From the NCBI GenBank assembly GCA_047967505.1, contig CM106538.1: a DNA stretch of 64,000 nucleotides. The stretch is one strand, 5' to 3'. Below, one piece after another: positions 34,261-46,344 of this stretch. The position numbers and the translations under genes were made by a program. The notes beneath the pieces are model-generated. The model made no database searches, was not told where the DNA came from, and saw only the letters and a program-made list of their open reading frames with translations. This DNA is from Dipteris shenzhenensis (Eukaryota > Polypodiophyta > Polypodiopsida > Gleicheniales). Position 1 is the stretch's first letter. The number at the start of each line of letters is the position of its first letter.

Positions 34261-34829
34261 TTGCCATTGATGCCATGGCCACGATCATTCCAGAATAGAA
34301 ATAGAGAAGCTAGCTAGTGAGGCAAGCAAAGAATAGAAGACAACTTACTCGAAAGAATACACTGGGCAAACTAAAGTCTACGCAAGGTCACGTCGAGGTG
34401 CATGCGAGTTGCAAGGTGAGGGCAGGTTCTAGGTACTTAATCTTCTAATATTTGATGGGTAGAAGGTGTGAAAATTTGAAATTCATCGGAGTAGCAAAAT
34501 TTCAGCCTGTGGTTTTCCCCCCCTCCGGCGATACACGTTAGCAAAGTTGGATATCCCAAACAAGTGCAATGTGGCCTAAAATGCAACAGGACAAAGGGAA
34601 CGCTATCGGGTTTGATGATGTGTATTTTTAAATGCAATGACCTTTGGCATGCTTATGAGCCATATAGCAAGCAAGTGCATGGAAAAAGAAACAATTCAAA
34701 ATTTAAATAGTGTTGGATTTATTAAAATATATTTGCACATGCACAAATTGCACTTTTTCAACTTCTTCCATTTTAGGGTGAATCTAAATACCAATACCAA
34801 CAACTATCGATGTTTTAAGACTGCCATGG

Positions 34830-35160
34830 GCCAAGTGATGGCTCACTTTGGCTGGCTGAATTCACCTCACCCTAGCTGAGGGAGGGAAAGATAGAGAGGG
34901 AAAGAGAGAGGAATATGTGTGATGTTTATGTTTGCTTGCTTATGTGTGTGTGCATGTATGATGTCTATCACTTGGGGTTGGATGATGACTCCCTTCGATC
35001 GATTGGATCCATCTAGCCTCGAGTGACGTTTTATTAGGTAATATCATGATCAAGGCCAGCTTCACTTTGGTCGGCTGAATTCACCTCGCCCAAGCTGAGA
35101 CATGAAAAGAGAGAGAGGAATATGTGTGATGTTTATGTTTGTTTGCTTATATGTGTGTTA
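34830..35160. repeat. Two direct repeats about 215 bp apart
   Basis: 34835-34960 and 35055-35160 share CACTTTGG(T)CGGCTGAATTCACC, CTGAG, then GAATATGTGTGATGTTTATG. Confidence 0.8.
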
Positions 35161-35169
35161 TTAACTAGA

Positions 35170-36150
35170 AAAGAATTCAATGCATGAGGCTAGATGCTAG
35201 GCATGGCGATGCTCGAGGGCCATGGAGGAAAAGGGAACGTGAGGGAAGAAGCATTAACATAGGTGAGGAAAAAGGATTAAGAGGGGTGGGAATGAAGAGG
35301 GGGACGATGGCACAAGGGGGAAGGAAGAGGGGGAAGAGGAGCATGTACATGATGGGAGGTGGAATGTAGAGATGGAGACATCAAGGAAAGAGAGTCATGC
35401 TTTATTGGAAAGATGGGGGGGGAAATCAAAGTTCTAGCTAGGTGGCTTTACAAGAATGAGAGTGTCCCATCAAGGAATAGCCCCCTCCTTTATAGCCAAG
35501 GGAGGGGCTCCCTCCTAATAAATGCATCCTCCCACATGCATGGTGTGTGTGGAAGAGTGTCCCATGTGGGCTAGGCGGTTACGCACTCTCAATTGCGTGC
35601 GACAACCCTTTGCCTCATTTTTCCACATACATCAACCCCCATATCCCAAGTCTAAGATACTCCCTTGGTCTCTTCCCAATTTTATAATACATTCAAACAT
35701 CTAGGAGGACAAGTGGAGGGTTGTTGGCACAAGGAATCTTGCCACCTCATCCTACTTTCCCATTATTTAACTTGCATTCTTGGACTTTCTACACCCCCCC
35801 CAACATGGGCCTATCCTACATGGAGGGAATAATCCAATATAATATCCATGTCCACCTATTTTATATTACTTCTCCCATGGTCCTTGGGCCATATCTCACT
35901 AAATGCAGGCGTGGGACCACCTAGGTGGAGGGGTGGTGCATGGAGGACCCATGCCACTTATCATTTTATATTATTACTACCATGGATTATGTACAACACA
36001 CCTTATGGGTCCTCTTACATGGAAGGGTGGCACATGGTCATGCCCTGCCACCTTAACCTTGGGCCTTATGCACACCATATTATATTATACTATTGCCACA
36101 CATACAAGCACACACACATATTTATGCCTTTTACTTTGGTCAAATTTATC
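35170..36150 (-). repeat. Probable 3' LTR of a gypsy element
   Basis: It lies just downstream, on the minus strand, of an integrase C-terminus and a G-rich polypurine tract (CCTGGGGGGGC near 36165). On that strand it has a TATA box CTATAAAGG (35487-35495) and, about 90 bp later, a polyadenylation signal AATAAA (35401-35406), the order expected for U3-R-U5. The U3 contains diverged 110-bp repeats. Exact ends and the 5' partner were not found. Confidence 0.55.
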
Positions 36151-36677
36151 CATAATAATGCCCCCCCAGGTAGGGAATGCATAGCATTTCCATGCTTGGG
36201 ACCATCACACACAAAGAAGGGCTTGAGATAACGCTTGTTGATCACCTTCTTGCCATATGGCTCATGCAACTCTTGAACTTGTACAGACCCATTGCTATGT
36301 TCCTTGATGACTTTGTATGGACCAGTCCACAGTGGTAGGAACTTCTTATCCATTTGGTGGTCCAATCTGTTATCAAAGCATAGCACAACATCCCCCTCGA
36401 CAAAGTGTCTTTCCCATCCCTTGCAAATTTTAGCATCCAAGCGGGCCTTTTGTTTCTTTTGGATCTCTATTTGATGTAGTGCAAGGCATCGGATTTCATC
36501 TAACTTCTCAAGTTGTACCAACCTAGCCTCTACATGTTCATCTTCTGTCATCCTCTGTTCTTGTGCCAATTTCAAGGCCGGAATCTCTATCTTTAGGGGT
36601 AAAACTACCTCAGTGCCGTACACCAACTCAAAAGGAGTGTGACCCATTCCTGGAGGTGGGCTTGCCCACCCTTTCAT
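36090..36677 (-). pseudogene. Ty3/gypsy integrase C-terminal fragment, open frame
   Basis: 195 codons without a stop: GHTPFELVYGTEVVLP (the end of the integrase core), a helical linker with LVQLEKLDEIRCLAL, then the chromatin/DNA-binding tail with HFVEGDVVLCF, LPLWTGPYKVIKEHSNGSV and VINKRYLKPFF. It begins abruptly at about 36665, after which DNA unrelated to the element starts, so it is 5' truncated. The clean frame implies a younger age than the gypsy relics elsewhere in the window. Confidence 0.87.
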
Positions 36678-36787
36678 TTGGTCATAGCTATATAGACAGA
36701 AACTTTCACTCCATTAATAGTGAAATAATGAATTGACGGAGTAAATTTTAATCCTATCTTGATCTTACTGAATGATTCCTATATGTA

Positions 36788-37070
36788 ATGTACTTGAAGG
36801 TTTTGTTAATGGTACCCAATGATGTTGGAACCGAGGAGGGTTTTATCCCAACTGTTACATTTATGGGAATATGTTGGTGCTTTTTGGTACTTGAGGCTCT
36901 GCTTCTTGCTAGGGTCAATGTGACACTCCTTGAAGATTACATAGATAATGAGTCTAGCTATAGAAACTCTATTGTTATTTCTCTTTTTGCCATGGCTCAA
37001 GAGACATTGGGTCCTTTAGGTGGAGTTTTATCTGATTTTGTCTATTGTTTTCTATCCTACACATTGATTG
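36788..37070 (+). pseudogene. Exon fragment resembling a plant tryptophan/tyrosine permease
   Basis: Open frame reading GTEEGFIPTVTFMGICWCF, then LEALLLARVNVTLLEDY, and after a linker SLFAMAQETLGPLGGVLSDF and VYCFLSYTLI. This matches the arrangement of the second and third membrane segments of the plant amino-acid permease family related to bacterial TyrP (GFIPS...W...LLVAEVNV...A...LG..G......FLHY.L). A GT donor follows at 37071 and would leave phase 1, consistent with the valine that usually comes next. No start region and no next exon on the same strand were found. Identification is by recalled family pattern, so moderate confidence. Confidence 0.45.
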
Positions 37071-37339
37071 GTATGAAAACTAAATAGAAAAGAAACATTC
37101 AAAGAAAACATGTTAGTATGTAATTAAAAGATGCACGGATGAAACATTCTCTTACAGCAACCTAGAGCCAAATTATAGCAAAACATGAAAGACTAATACG
37201 TGCAAACAATACCCAAAGCAATGGAAGATACAAAGGGATTGCTGAATAGTAAAGATGAGACCTTTCGAAATACATGACAAGAACATGTAACACCAAGCGA
37301 CAACTTAAGTTGAAGCCTTTGGTAAATCAGTTGGAGCAA

Positions 37340-37492
37340 CTCATTCAAGTGAACCTCCAAGGAGTCATGCAGTCATAGTATAATTCTACTCATTCAAGTG
37401 AAGCTCTAAGGAGTCATGGAATCACATTATAATTCTACTCGTTCAAGTGAGGCTCTAAGGAGTCATGTAGTCACAGTATAATTCTACTCAAC
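37340..37492. repeat. Minisatellite, three units of about 51 bp
   Basis: Each unit runs from ACTCATTCAAGTGAAGCTCT through AAGGAGTCATG to AGTATAATTCT, with one to five differences. Confidence 0.9.
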
Positions 37493-37617
37493 TTGGAAGA
37501 GTAGAAAGTATTTGTTCGACGTTCGTCTGAAAGCGTCATGTTCTTTTGCTCTTACCCGTGGCATTGCATAAGTGCTGGAGTGATTTTTCTCTCATTAGAT
37601 TACAAAAGTATTGCAGT

Positions 37618-37717
37618 GATTTCACTCTCATCACGAGTGAAGGATTTCACTCTCATCACGAGTGAAGGATTTCACTCTCATCACGAGTGAAGGATTTCAC
37701 TCTCATCACGAGTGAAG
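37618..37717. repeat. Four perfect 25-bp units, each an inverted repeat
   Basis: The 25-bp unit starts GATTTCACTC and ends GAGTGAAG. TTCACTC and GAGTGAA within each unit are complementary around a 7-base loop. All four units are identical. The array abuts the minus-strand permease-like fragment. Confidence 0.95.
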
Positions 37718-37720
37718 GTC

Positions 37721-37867
37721 CATTAAAGCAATGGTCATCATCTGGTTGAGGAAATCTGCCAACTTGGTACCTCCAAAAATTACAATGCTGCCAAATACCA
37801 ATGTGAAAATACAGCTACCCATTGATGGCAAAATATGGACCAGTGTTGAAAGCACATCTCCATACCT
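37721..37867 (-). pseudogene. Second permease-like exon fragment, in inverted orientation
   Basis: The minus strand is open for 49 codons, reading STLVHILPSMGSCIFTLVFG and then SIVIFGGTKLADFLNQMMTI. The hydrophobic span followed by FGG(T/S)...D..N is typical of a central membrane segment of the tryptophan/tyrosine permease family. It lies 650 bp from, and opposite to, the fragment at 36788-37070, so the locus has been rearranged and cannot make the transporter. Confidence 0.4.
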
Positions 37868-38639
37868 TGTTCTCTTTTATCACACTCACTTGTGTCTCTG
37901 AGTACATGCGTGTTTGCATAGGGGCCTGCATACAATCCAATGGACTCCATGCACATTGGATACCTATAGGATGAGTACATCTACTTTCTTTTTCATACCC
38001 ATCTATATTTATGAGTACATGTAAAATCTCGCTATACTAATGGTTTGTTCCTTCTTCTCGATTAACTTATTGATGACTTATGGCATGTATTTACTTATTG
38101 GTTCACCTTGCATCTTTAAGCAAGGCATACTTTTATTCCACCCTTTATGTGGTTAGGCATACTTATATGGCTTTCACAATGAACACATGTGGCTGACTTA
38201 TTGTGTACTCGTCTGGACATGCCACCTATGGATGACTTATTGCGTACTCATTTAGACGTGGCAAGGTTCAAAGTCTTTAAGGTGACAATATTTATGAAGG
38301 GGTTTTGTATTACGTTACACTGGCTTTCTTCCACTACGTAAGCGACATTTGAGACGTGACTTTGCAGACATCCATAGCTAATTGGAGTGGAAGCAGCAAT
38401 TCCCTTGTACATTCATCCTTGGTATGGCAAAACATGACACTTGAACATTTACTATCATGGTATACATCGAATTATAGTTGTGCTGAGGCATCACTTCCTT
38501 GGGAGCAACTCTTGTGTCCATCTCTATCCTCTTTCTCATCCTCTCAACATAGAATGCTCCCCCAAGCCTCCCGATCCCTGCCACATGGTTGGTATAGTAT
38601 TAGTTTCCATGTAGAATAGAATATATGTCAAGTATATGA

Positions 38640-40138
38640 AATGCTCTATGAATAATGAAATAGAAATGCTTTTTGGTAATTTGTGGTGATAAAACAAGTA
38701 GGATACTAGGCAATTTGTATGGTGTTGCTTATTTCTGATCTTAGTGATTGTTAAAAAAATGTTGAAATTCCATGTTGGGGGTCAATGCACAATCAGGTGT
38801 AGCCAATCTATTTTAGTAACAGTTTTGGGGCCGTGACGCGATGCACTAGTGGATGATATTTTGATTTTCAAGTGGACTCGCGCTCACTGGAAATTTTCCC
38901 AACATAATTATCATGCCTTATTGATGTAATAATGAGATGTAATTTCAAAAAATGTTCTATTCTAAACACTGCATAGCTCGAAACATGTCACTACGCGAGC
39001 AATTTTGCCCTCCTTCATGCAGTCTCTGTGCTACATCTTTGTGCATCACACTGCCCAGATTCTGTTTGTCATCTATCCCTAGCTTGCCCCTTTCATCTGC
39101 CTACAACTCGCCACCTGTCATCTACTCGTAGCTTACCACTTGTCATCTATGCACATCTATTCCACACTGATCTAGATTTGCGACCATCGCATTGATGTTG
39201 GTGTGACTACCACATTGGGTTCTTGGAGGTGGATGTAGCTACTCCTAATCAAACCACAAAAATGTATCTACATTAATTGGATGGACCACATGAGATTCAC
39301 ATTGGAGCCCCATAGTCATACATATATTTCGCATCGAGGGATCCCCTTTCTTCATTTATGTTCTTTTAGTGTGTCATCGAGCATGTTTAAAACCAGCCTA
39401 GTGGTTGGAATAGCATGTTGTTATAGCATAATGAGAGTGCAATTAATAGTTTAAAACAAGTGGTTAAAAGTTAATCCTAAACGAAGGAAATGTATGTCCT
39501 TGTGCGACCACCACGCTGGTTCTATTTTAATGTGAGTTGCAACTAATCCTAAACAAAGGAAAATGTATTTCTCAGAAACCATTGCACTGGTCCTATTTTA
39601 GTGCAATGGTTGCACAAAGTTAAATATTTTTCTTCATTTAAAAGTTAATCCTAAATGAAGAAAATAAAATTTTCTTATTTTAAAGTTAATCCTAAAGAAG
39701 GAAAATGCCCCGGGGAGTTCACCATATAATATGTAAGATAGCACGTGAGTTCAATAGAATGGGTTTTATTTTCTTATGGAGTTATAGAAAATACACATGC
39801 AGAGGGGGTATAAGAGGTACTTAAAAACCCTTTTTTTAAATGCACGTGATGTAGCAGGTAATAGTAATAATTTAGTGTTGTTTAGTCACCTAAATAGAAT
39901 TCAATAAAACTACATAGTTTAAATAGTACTAAATAGTACTAATAGGACTACTACTTGTCAAGTAGAGGATGATACACCTCCACAAAATAAGGGTGATGTC
40001 GGGTGGGATGACATCCATATTGGTTTGGGCTAAGCCTCCACTTGCAAACATCCTTCTTATTTGGAGACTAGATGGAATTGGAGAAGCCATTCCTCCAAGG
40101 GGAATGAGGGAGAGAGGCTTCAATGTCCTTAATCTCTT
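38640..40138. other. No gene; AT-rich DNA with recurring GGAAAATGTA...ACCA words
   Basis: A motif of the form GGAAA(A)TGTAnnTCCTTGTGC(G/A)ACCA followed by CTGGTTCTATTTTA recurs at about 39485, and in shorter form at 39555, and resembles 27021-27050 next to the foldback element. No coding region seen. Confidence 0.45.
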
Positions 40139-40764
40139 ACTTTGTTATGCAGTAAGCTCACTAGCGTAGTTTATGGCAAATCCAAAATAGCCTCACTAGA
40201 ATGTAGCCAAAAGAGTCTTGAGATACATCAAAGGTACAAGATAGTTTGGGATAGAATACAGAGGAAGTCATCCGCAGTTGCATGGATACTGTGACAGTGA
40301 CTATGGTAGAGATCATGAGACCAAGAGATCGACACAGGGATATGCATTTTTCCTTGGTCAAGGTGATATATCATGGTTGTCAAACAAACAACCCACTGTT
40401 TCTTTGTCTTTGACTGAAGCAGAATATAGGGCACTCACTATAGGTGCATGTGAAGCTATATGACTTAGAAGACTATTGTCAGAAAGAGATTACTTTGATG
40501 AGTCAAAGCCAACAACAATATACTGTGATACTCAATCAGCTCAAGCATTGGCCAAAAATCCAATATATCACTCCAAGACAAAGCACATTAATGTCAGAGA
40601 GCACTTCATCAGAGAAAGAGTGTTACTTGGTGACATCACATTGTGATAGCAAAGAGAATGTTGGAGACATCTTTACCAAACCACTCGGTAAAGACCTTTT
40701 CGAGAAACACCAACTAGCTCTTGGTTTGACACAGAGGAAGGACATTCCCATTAAAGGGGTGTGA
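40138..40764 (+). pseudogene. Copia RNase H relic
   Basis: Reads as the C-terminal end of a copia polyprotein: CYAVSSLA, MANPK, VAKRVLRYIKGT, HGYCDSDYGRD, RSTQGYAFFLGQGDISWLSN, LSLTEAEYRALT, IYCDTQSAQALAKNPIYHSK and HINVREHFI. The catalytic acids of RNase H are recognisable. Inactivating stops include TAG for a glutamine and TGA or TAG for tryptophans (as in GAAGCTATATGACTTAG), and a frameshift lies near 40640. RT and everything upstream are missing. Confidence 0.85.
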
Positions 40765-41135
40765 TGGAATGTAAAGCTCAGTCCTTCTTTGATTCCCCAG
40801 AATCATCATCTTGAGGGAAGGCCTACTTCATGATGTTGATCTTGAGGGAAGGTGTTGAGAGTTCACGCTCAACATCGTGTGATCATGTGTGCATAGCACC
40901 ATCATGTGATCATGTGTGCATAGCACATCATGTGATCATATGTGCATAGCACTAACCTTATAGAGTGCTATAAAGGAAAGGGTTATATGCCCTAACCCTA
41001 ACCCTAAATGGGTTTGTATATATTCTACATTTTCAACTAAATCTAATGTATAGTTAGTCATTTGTGGTGTGCTCTCTAGCTATGCCCTCTCTCCTCATCT
41101 CCACTCTTCTCCTCTCCCCTCTTCATATTTTGTCA
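40762..41135 (+). repeat. Probable 3' LTR of the copia relic
   Basis: Begins TGATGGAATG right after the purine-rich TTAAAGGGGTG and plausibly ends ATTTTGTCA. It contains three tandem units of about 30 bp (CATCATGTGATCATGTGTGC), a short telomere-like CCCTAACCCTAA and a TATA-like TTGTATATATTC near 41022. No 5' partner, so the limits are approximate. Confidence 0.5.
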
Positions 41136-41159
41136 ACTAGTAGACAAAATATATGTTAA

Positions 41160-43160
41160 TTTATACTATTGGGCTATTGGACATTGTAAATATGCTTGCA
41201 AGATCTGGAAGTGGCATAAATTGGAGAAGGAGCAAAGCCAATTTGAGGTGGAGGCTTGTTCCCAACCAACAACCATCACTCTAAATGAGTATGATCAAGA
41301 GTTCTAACCAATCAAGGAGATGTTGTAGTGACACAATTGTGGTAGCGATGCATCCACTAGGATTTGAATAGGAAAGGTAAGCATTAAGTAGTCAATTAGC
41401 AAGGCCAAGCTAAGGTTTGGGGACTATAGTTACAATGTCAACATATTAGAGGTATCCTCTGGTGCTCGATGTAAGTAGCATGGGGCCAATTGGTTCACCT
41501 AGGTAGGTAGAGGTACAAGAACTATTGAGTCAAATGGCAATTTTGGCAAAGGGTAGACTTATAATCTTTAGGAGGACCTCGAAAGTCAATCGGTCCATGC
41601 TAGTGGAACAATTTCTTGCTCTTACAACGTTTGTGTCAACAAATCATGGGGACCAACGATGCAATGGGCAAGGTGTGGAGTTTGTAGATACCATCCAAGC
41701 CTTTGTTATGCTTTGCAAAGGGTAAAATCCAGCATAATGGAGTCTCATATATAATGAAGCAATTGCAATAACATTAGTTAAGCTGGTAGGGCAATGTATT
41801 TTTAATGTCCTACGAGATATAGGGTTTGAAGTGAATATATTGTTAGATATTTTGCTAAGCTGGCACGGCAATGTATTTGTGGTGTCAAGATATAGGGTCT
41901 GAAGTGAATATATTGTTAGATATTTTGTTAAGGTACTAGGGCAATGTATTTGTGGTGTCCTACTAAATATAGGGTTTGAAGTGAGTAACAATAGTTAAGT
42001 TGGTAGGGTAATGCTTTTGTGGTGTCCTACGAGATATAGGGTCTGAAGGGAATATATTGTTAGATATTTTGCCAATAGCTTGGTCTAATAATCTGCAAAT
42101 CGGCTTTCTTTGTAGTAAGAATGGCACATCAGCATCATGCTCAACCATCAAGGCTTGACAATGATAGTGTTTGAATTCTCCATTTTGGTTTCAATAGTGG
42201 TTCTATAGATGGAGGATATAAAAGGATCTTTACAATGCTGTTAGGTTGAGCCTAGCTCCAATCGGCCCAAATCAAGCAAGATCATCATGCAGATGTGATT
42301 ATCATTTGAAAGGGTAAGAAAAGAATCTAAGCGTCTATAATGATAAGGAAATCCATTGATACGTATCTTTGACCACCAGAAGTCATAAAAGGTGTTAAGA
42401 TGATGGAGGACTGAATCAAGGTGAAAAAGATGAGTACTCACACCAAAAACCCCCACTTGGTGAGTCTTCTTGAGGCTGATATGATATGGATTATAGACAA
42501 GTACCGTCCTCAGCATAGTGACAAAGTGATTTGGAAGGATCAACAAAGGTTGATGTGCCACCAGGACTAGAGGAAGGTACTAACATTGTTGTTGATGAGG
42601 AAGACTTATGGGCATTCAAGTATCTTTGCCATGGAGGAGGCATTAGAAAATAAAGTTCAACAGTTTTGATGAGTCAAGGAAGATGACTTGTTCAATGTGA
42701 CCTTAGTAATGAATAGACAAAGATTTTCTATGATAGGCACTGATCCTTAGTTTATTAGCACCATATCAATATCAAGGAGGATTCCATTTTGGTCTGACAA
42801 CAACAAAGATATCTAGGCACCCTAAACATGCCAAGAGTATCAAAGAAGAGCTATACAAATTGCTTTAATATGTTGGATCTATCTATCTAATTGATTGGGA
42901 TATGTGTATATATCTAATAGTTATTATTCCAAATAAAAACAAGAAGCTCTAGGTGTGTGTGGATTATAGAAAGATTAATGTTGCCATAGTAACTAATCCT
43001 TTTCACTTGCCTCTTATGGATTCACTATTGGATGTAATTGTTGGATATGAAATGTATTCCTTTCCTTCTTGGATGGATTCAATGGGTATAATCAAGTCTA
43101 AATGGCTCCTAGTGATTGAGAAAAGATAACATTTATGAAAAGAAGGGAGTATTCACTTCC
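41160..43160 (+). mobile_element. Decayed Ty3/gypsy element (protease-derived repeats and RT relic)
   Basis: The segment 42812-43153 reads as a broken RT: HAKSIKEELYKLL, then IVIIPNKNKKL, VCVDYRKINVA, NPFHLPLMDSLLDV, GYEMYSF and MAPSD in shifted frames. That is the usual succession up to the DREKTTF block. Upstream, 41775-42070 carries several copies of a protease-like peptide, and 41160-41760 may be gag remnants. No integrase, LTR or catalytic box is left. Confidence 0.7.
41775..42070 (+). repeat. Tandem repeat derived from a gypsy protease segment
   Basis: Four imperfect units of about 70-85 bp: GG(C/T)A(C/A)GGCAATGTATTTnTG, TGTCCTACGAGATATAGGGT, then TGAAGTGAATATATTGTTAG. The first unit translates to RDIGFEVNILLDIL, which resembles the protease active-site block D(T/S)GSEVNIL. 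Confidence 0.7.
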
Positions 43161-43164
43161 AATG

Positions 43165-46100
43165 TAATGGCACTCGACTTTGCAAGAAATAAAAATAATA
43201 AAGAGCATTATAAATAGATAGTAATTCTGGTTCACGATGATGCACAATAGGTACTAGAGCACTTGAAGCTCAATAGACAACAAATAAGAAGTAGTAACTA
43301 AGTATGCACAATAACTTCAAATACAAACAAGGAGTAGTAGATTCCTCTCTAGCTTCATCTTTCTCAGTGCACTGCCACCTCAGAGCTCTTCCTTTTGCAT
43401 TTCTTTAGAGCTTCTTCATAGCTTCACAACACAGACCTAGGCCACATGGTAGAATGATGCTTTCAAACACAAACAAGTAGTAGCAACTTCCTCACTGATG
43501 ACTTGCTCTCCAACTTCATCTTCGTCAGGGCTGCCACCTCAAAATTCTTCTTTAACCATTTCTTTAGACCTCTTCATAGGTTCACAACACAAACCTAAAC
43601 CACATGGCAACTAAGGCTTACATGGTGGGAAAATTTTCATGTTAGTAGGATTCTCAACCTACCACATCACCTTGCAACATGGAACCATAGTCCAATTAAC
43701 CTGCCACATCATATGACACATGGGAATGCTACATCATCTACCATGTCAAACTATCTAGTCATCAATGCCCTAAGCACATTGTGCTCCAGAAGCACACTTT
43801 TGCATCCATGTGCACACAATGTCACATCACCTACATGGCACATCATCATTTAGAAAGTTTGGTAAAATTTTAAATGGCCATAACTTTTGATCTTAAAGGG
43901 ATTTTGCAGAGCTATTAAGACTACAAGTGCTCAATAGATCATGCTCTACACATTGTTTGTAGATTGATGACATCAAATTTGATTTCTAAACATTCACAAA
44001 CCTCACAATCAATGAAAGCTCATCATTGAACCACATCATGATCCATTGCAACCTCTTCAACCTAGCACATAAAATGAGACATGTAGTCTAGTTGTAGTCT
44101 AGTTGTAGACTGGCATAGCCTCGAAGGAGATCAAGCTCTGCAACTCTAAGTGATCCATTTCCTAAGCCACCTGATGAGTTCCCACTCACATTGTTCCCCT
44201 TTATTCCTTCATTGATGTACACATTCATGAGTTCCCACTGACATTATTCCCTTGATTCTTTCATTGATGTACAATTCAATCTAACATGTACTACCTTAAT
44301 ACACTTGGCGATTGGAAATTCATCACATGAGTGATACACTTTGCAGAGATAAGTATATAGGCTTGATCTTTGGCATACACAACTGTTCCAACATGACTTG
44401 GATCAAACATTCCTTGAGTACTCCTCTCAAATCTATGCGGGTTGGGTCATGGTTATAATACAACTTGTTTTGAAAGGGAGTACTATAGAGATTAATAGGT
44501 TCAACATAAGCCCACAAGGGGCAGCAACTCAAAGCAAAAGCCTTACAATGGCAACTCATAGTATTCTTGTGGTGGGTAAACACTCTCAATAGCACATGGG
44601 TAAGCCTCTAACATGGAGCACTAGATAGTCTCCAATACGGAGCTATTCATAGTCTCATCACATGATGATTTGCTAGCCATGAGTACATATATGAGATTTG
44701 TGAGTGGAAAGAGAACCTACTCTAACCTTTTGTTCCCAAGGGCATTTACTAGTAAACAATTTCAATTCAAACCTCATAGGACTTGAGAGAATGAAAATAG
44801 ATATATCACATGCTTGTATGATCAAACTTCACTTTTGGATCATGCACAACATTCCCTCAAAATGAGGCTCTTCCATGTACATCAGCACAAACTAGTTCTA
44901 GTTATGTACAACCATCACATTCATGCATGGACAGATATAGAGGAGTCCACCAATGACCATGTAGATTCACAATAAGATCTCAGTATGTCTCTAGTATTAT
45001 GCTTGGATACATGCCTCACTGCATTTAACACCTCAGCTGATTTCATTCTAGCATCAACTCCATTTTCTACCAAAATAAATAATGCAAGTACATAGTAGAA
45101 GATTTGTTAGTGACTAGTTAAATTTGCAGGTAAGTTCCTAGTATAAGGCTCTCAAACCCATAGTAGCATGTGTAGATACATGCCTTAGTGCACCTAGCAC
45201 CTTAGATGATTTCATTCCAACATCCATCATTGTACTTTCACCTTTGACACGGAGTGTATCTTGTCCTTGAACTCACTTTCCATAGATTTAGATTAGCAGA
45301 TAATTCATAAGGAAGCTGCAAATTGGTTTCGTTATGTAGCAATGCACATTACTTGGAATCAGTTATCACCACAATAGCAAATCATTTCTCAACATGAGGA
45401 CATTTATGTATCAATGCATTCCTATCAGAGCCTTCTATTATGTTTGGTCACTATAGTAAGTAAAGACTTACTCTTCTAGGGTCCACATTGCCCCATCATA
45501 CATTTGTTTGTCTATAGATCTAGCGAGCTAATTCTATGTAAGTTCTAGGGTGGGAAAAGCTTATAAAAGGAAAACTTACTCGATAATGAGTATGATGTCA
45601 CAAGTGAGGAACCTTATAAATGCACATCGTCTCCAACCCAACCAATTGTATAGCTCTATGCTAGGTTGTACACCCTACCCTACACCTATGATGTCACAAA
45701 CGAGGAGCCTTATACATGCACATCGTCTCCCACCCAACCAATTGTATAGCTCTACGCTCGGTTGTACACCCTACCCTACACCCACTGGATACCTGATCAA
45801 TGCCAAATGACATATTTTCATTGAGGGAAGCCTTGGTTGCATTCAGTGGTTCAATTGTGATTGCCAATGCCACCATAATAAAAATAGTAGTTAATACACT
45901 CTCAATCTTCCTTCACCTTTATCCATACCCATATAGCTTTACTCCAGGCCACCATATAGCCCAACCCTAACCCAAAGGGCACTAATGTAGCCCATTGTAT
46001 AGTCCATAGTATAGCCCACAAAACTCTACCCTAGCCCTTTTATACAATATGCTCTAGTCCATCATAAAGATTAGCTCTATCCCATATAGCTCCTTTGCTT

Positions 46101-46340
46101 CAAACCCTACATATATGCTCTAATTGATATAATTAATAATTTCCAACTTGCGCAGTATTGCTCTAGCTTGTACATTAGTTTGTACACTTTCTCAATTCCA
46201 AATTCTAGATTCATTCCGATCCATATAACCATTGAACATTCATTGTACACCTACTGCTTTTAGCCCACTCAGCTTTGCTCTACCCACTTAACTCTAAGCT
46301 CTAGTCCTTGTGCCTTAAACAAGGCTATTGTCATTGTTTC
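43165..46340. other. Non-coding DNA with several recent tandem duplications
   Basis: No gene seen. Duplications: about 43310-43455 with 43465-43612 (period about 152 bp, beginning CAAATACAAACAAG); 44170-44280 (period about 57 bp, TGAGTTCCCACTCACATTGT); 45591-45782 (period 96 bp, see separate entry). Confidence 0.6.
45591..45782. repeat. 96-bp tandem duplication
   Basis: Units 45591-45686 and 45687-45782, both starting TATGATGTCACAA, with about ten differences. Confidence 0.9.
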
Positions 46341-46344
46341 TCCC

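Noticed and set aside
37618-37717. CRISPR-like array
   Set aside because: The 25-bp units are directly contiguous with no spacers, and this is a eukaryotic sequence.
38356-38640. Further permease exons
   Set aside because: One minus-strand frame contains FDVYHDS, slightly like a permease segment, but surrounding residues do not align and stops interrupt it.
40985-41010. Interstitial telomere (CCCTAA)n
   Set aside because: Only about two to three units, inside a probable LTR. A similar short run occurs near 50850, so it is chance-level.
41160-41760. Gag domain of the gypsy relic
   Set aside because: Suggestive cysteines occur near 41690, but no clear knuckle or gag core, so it was not annotated as a separate feature.
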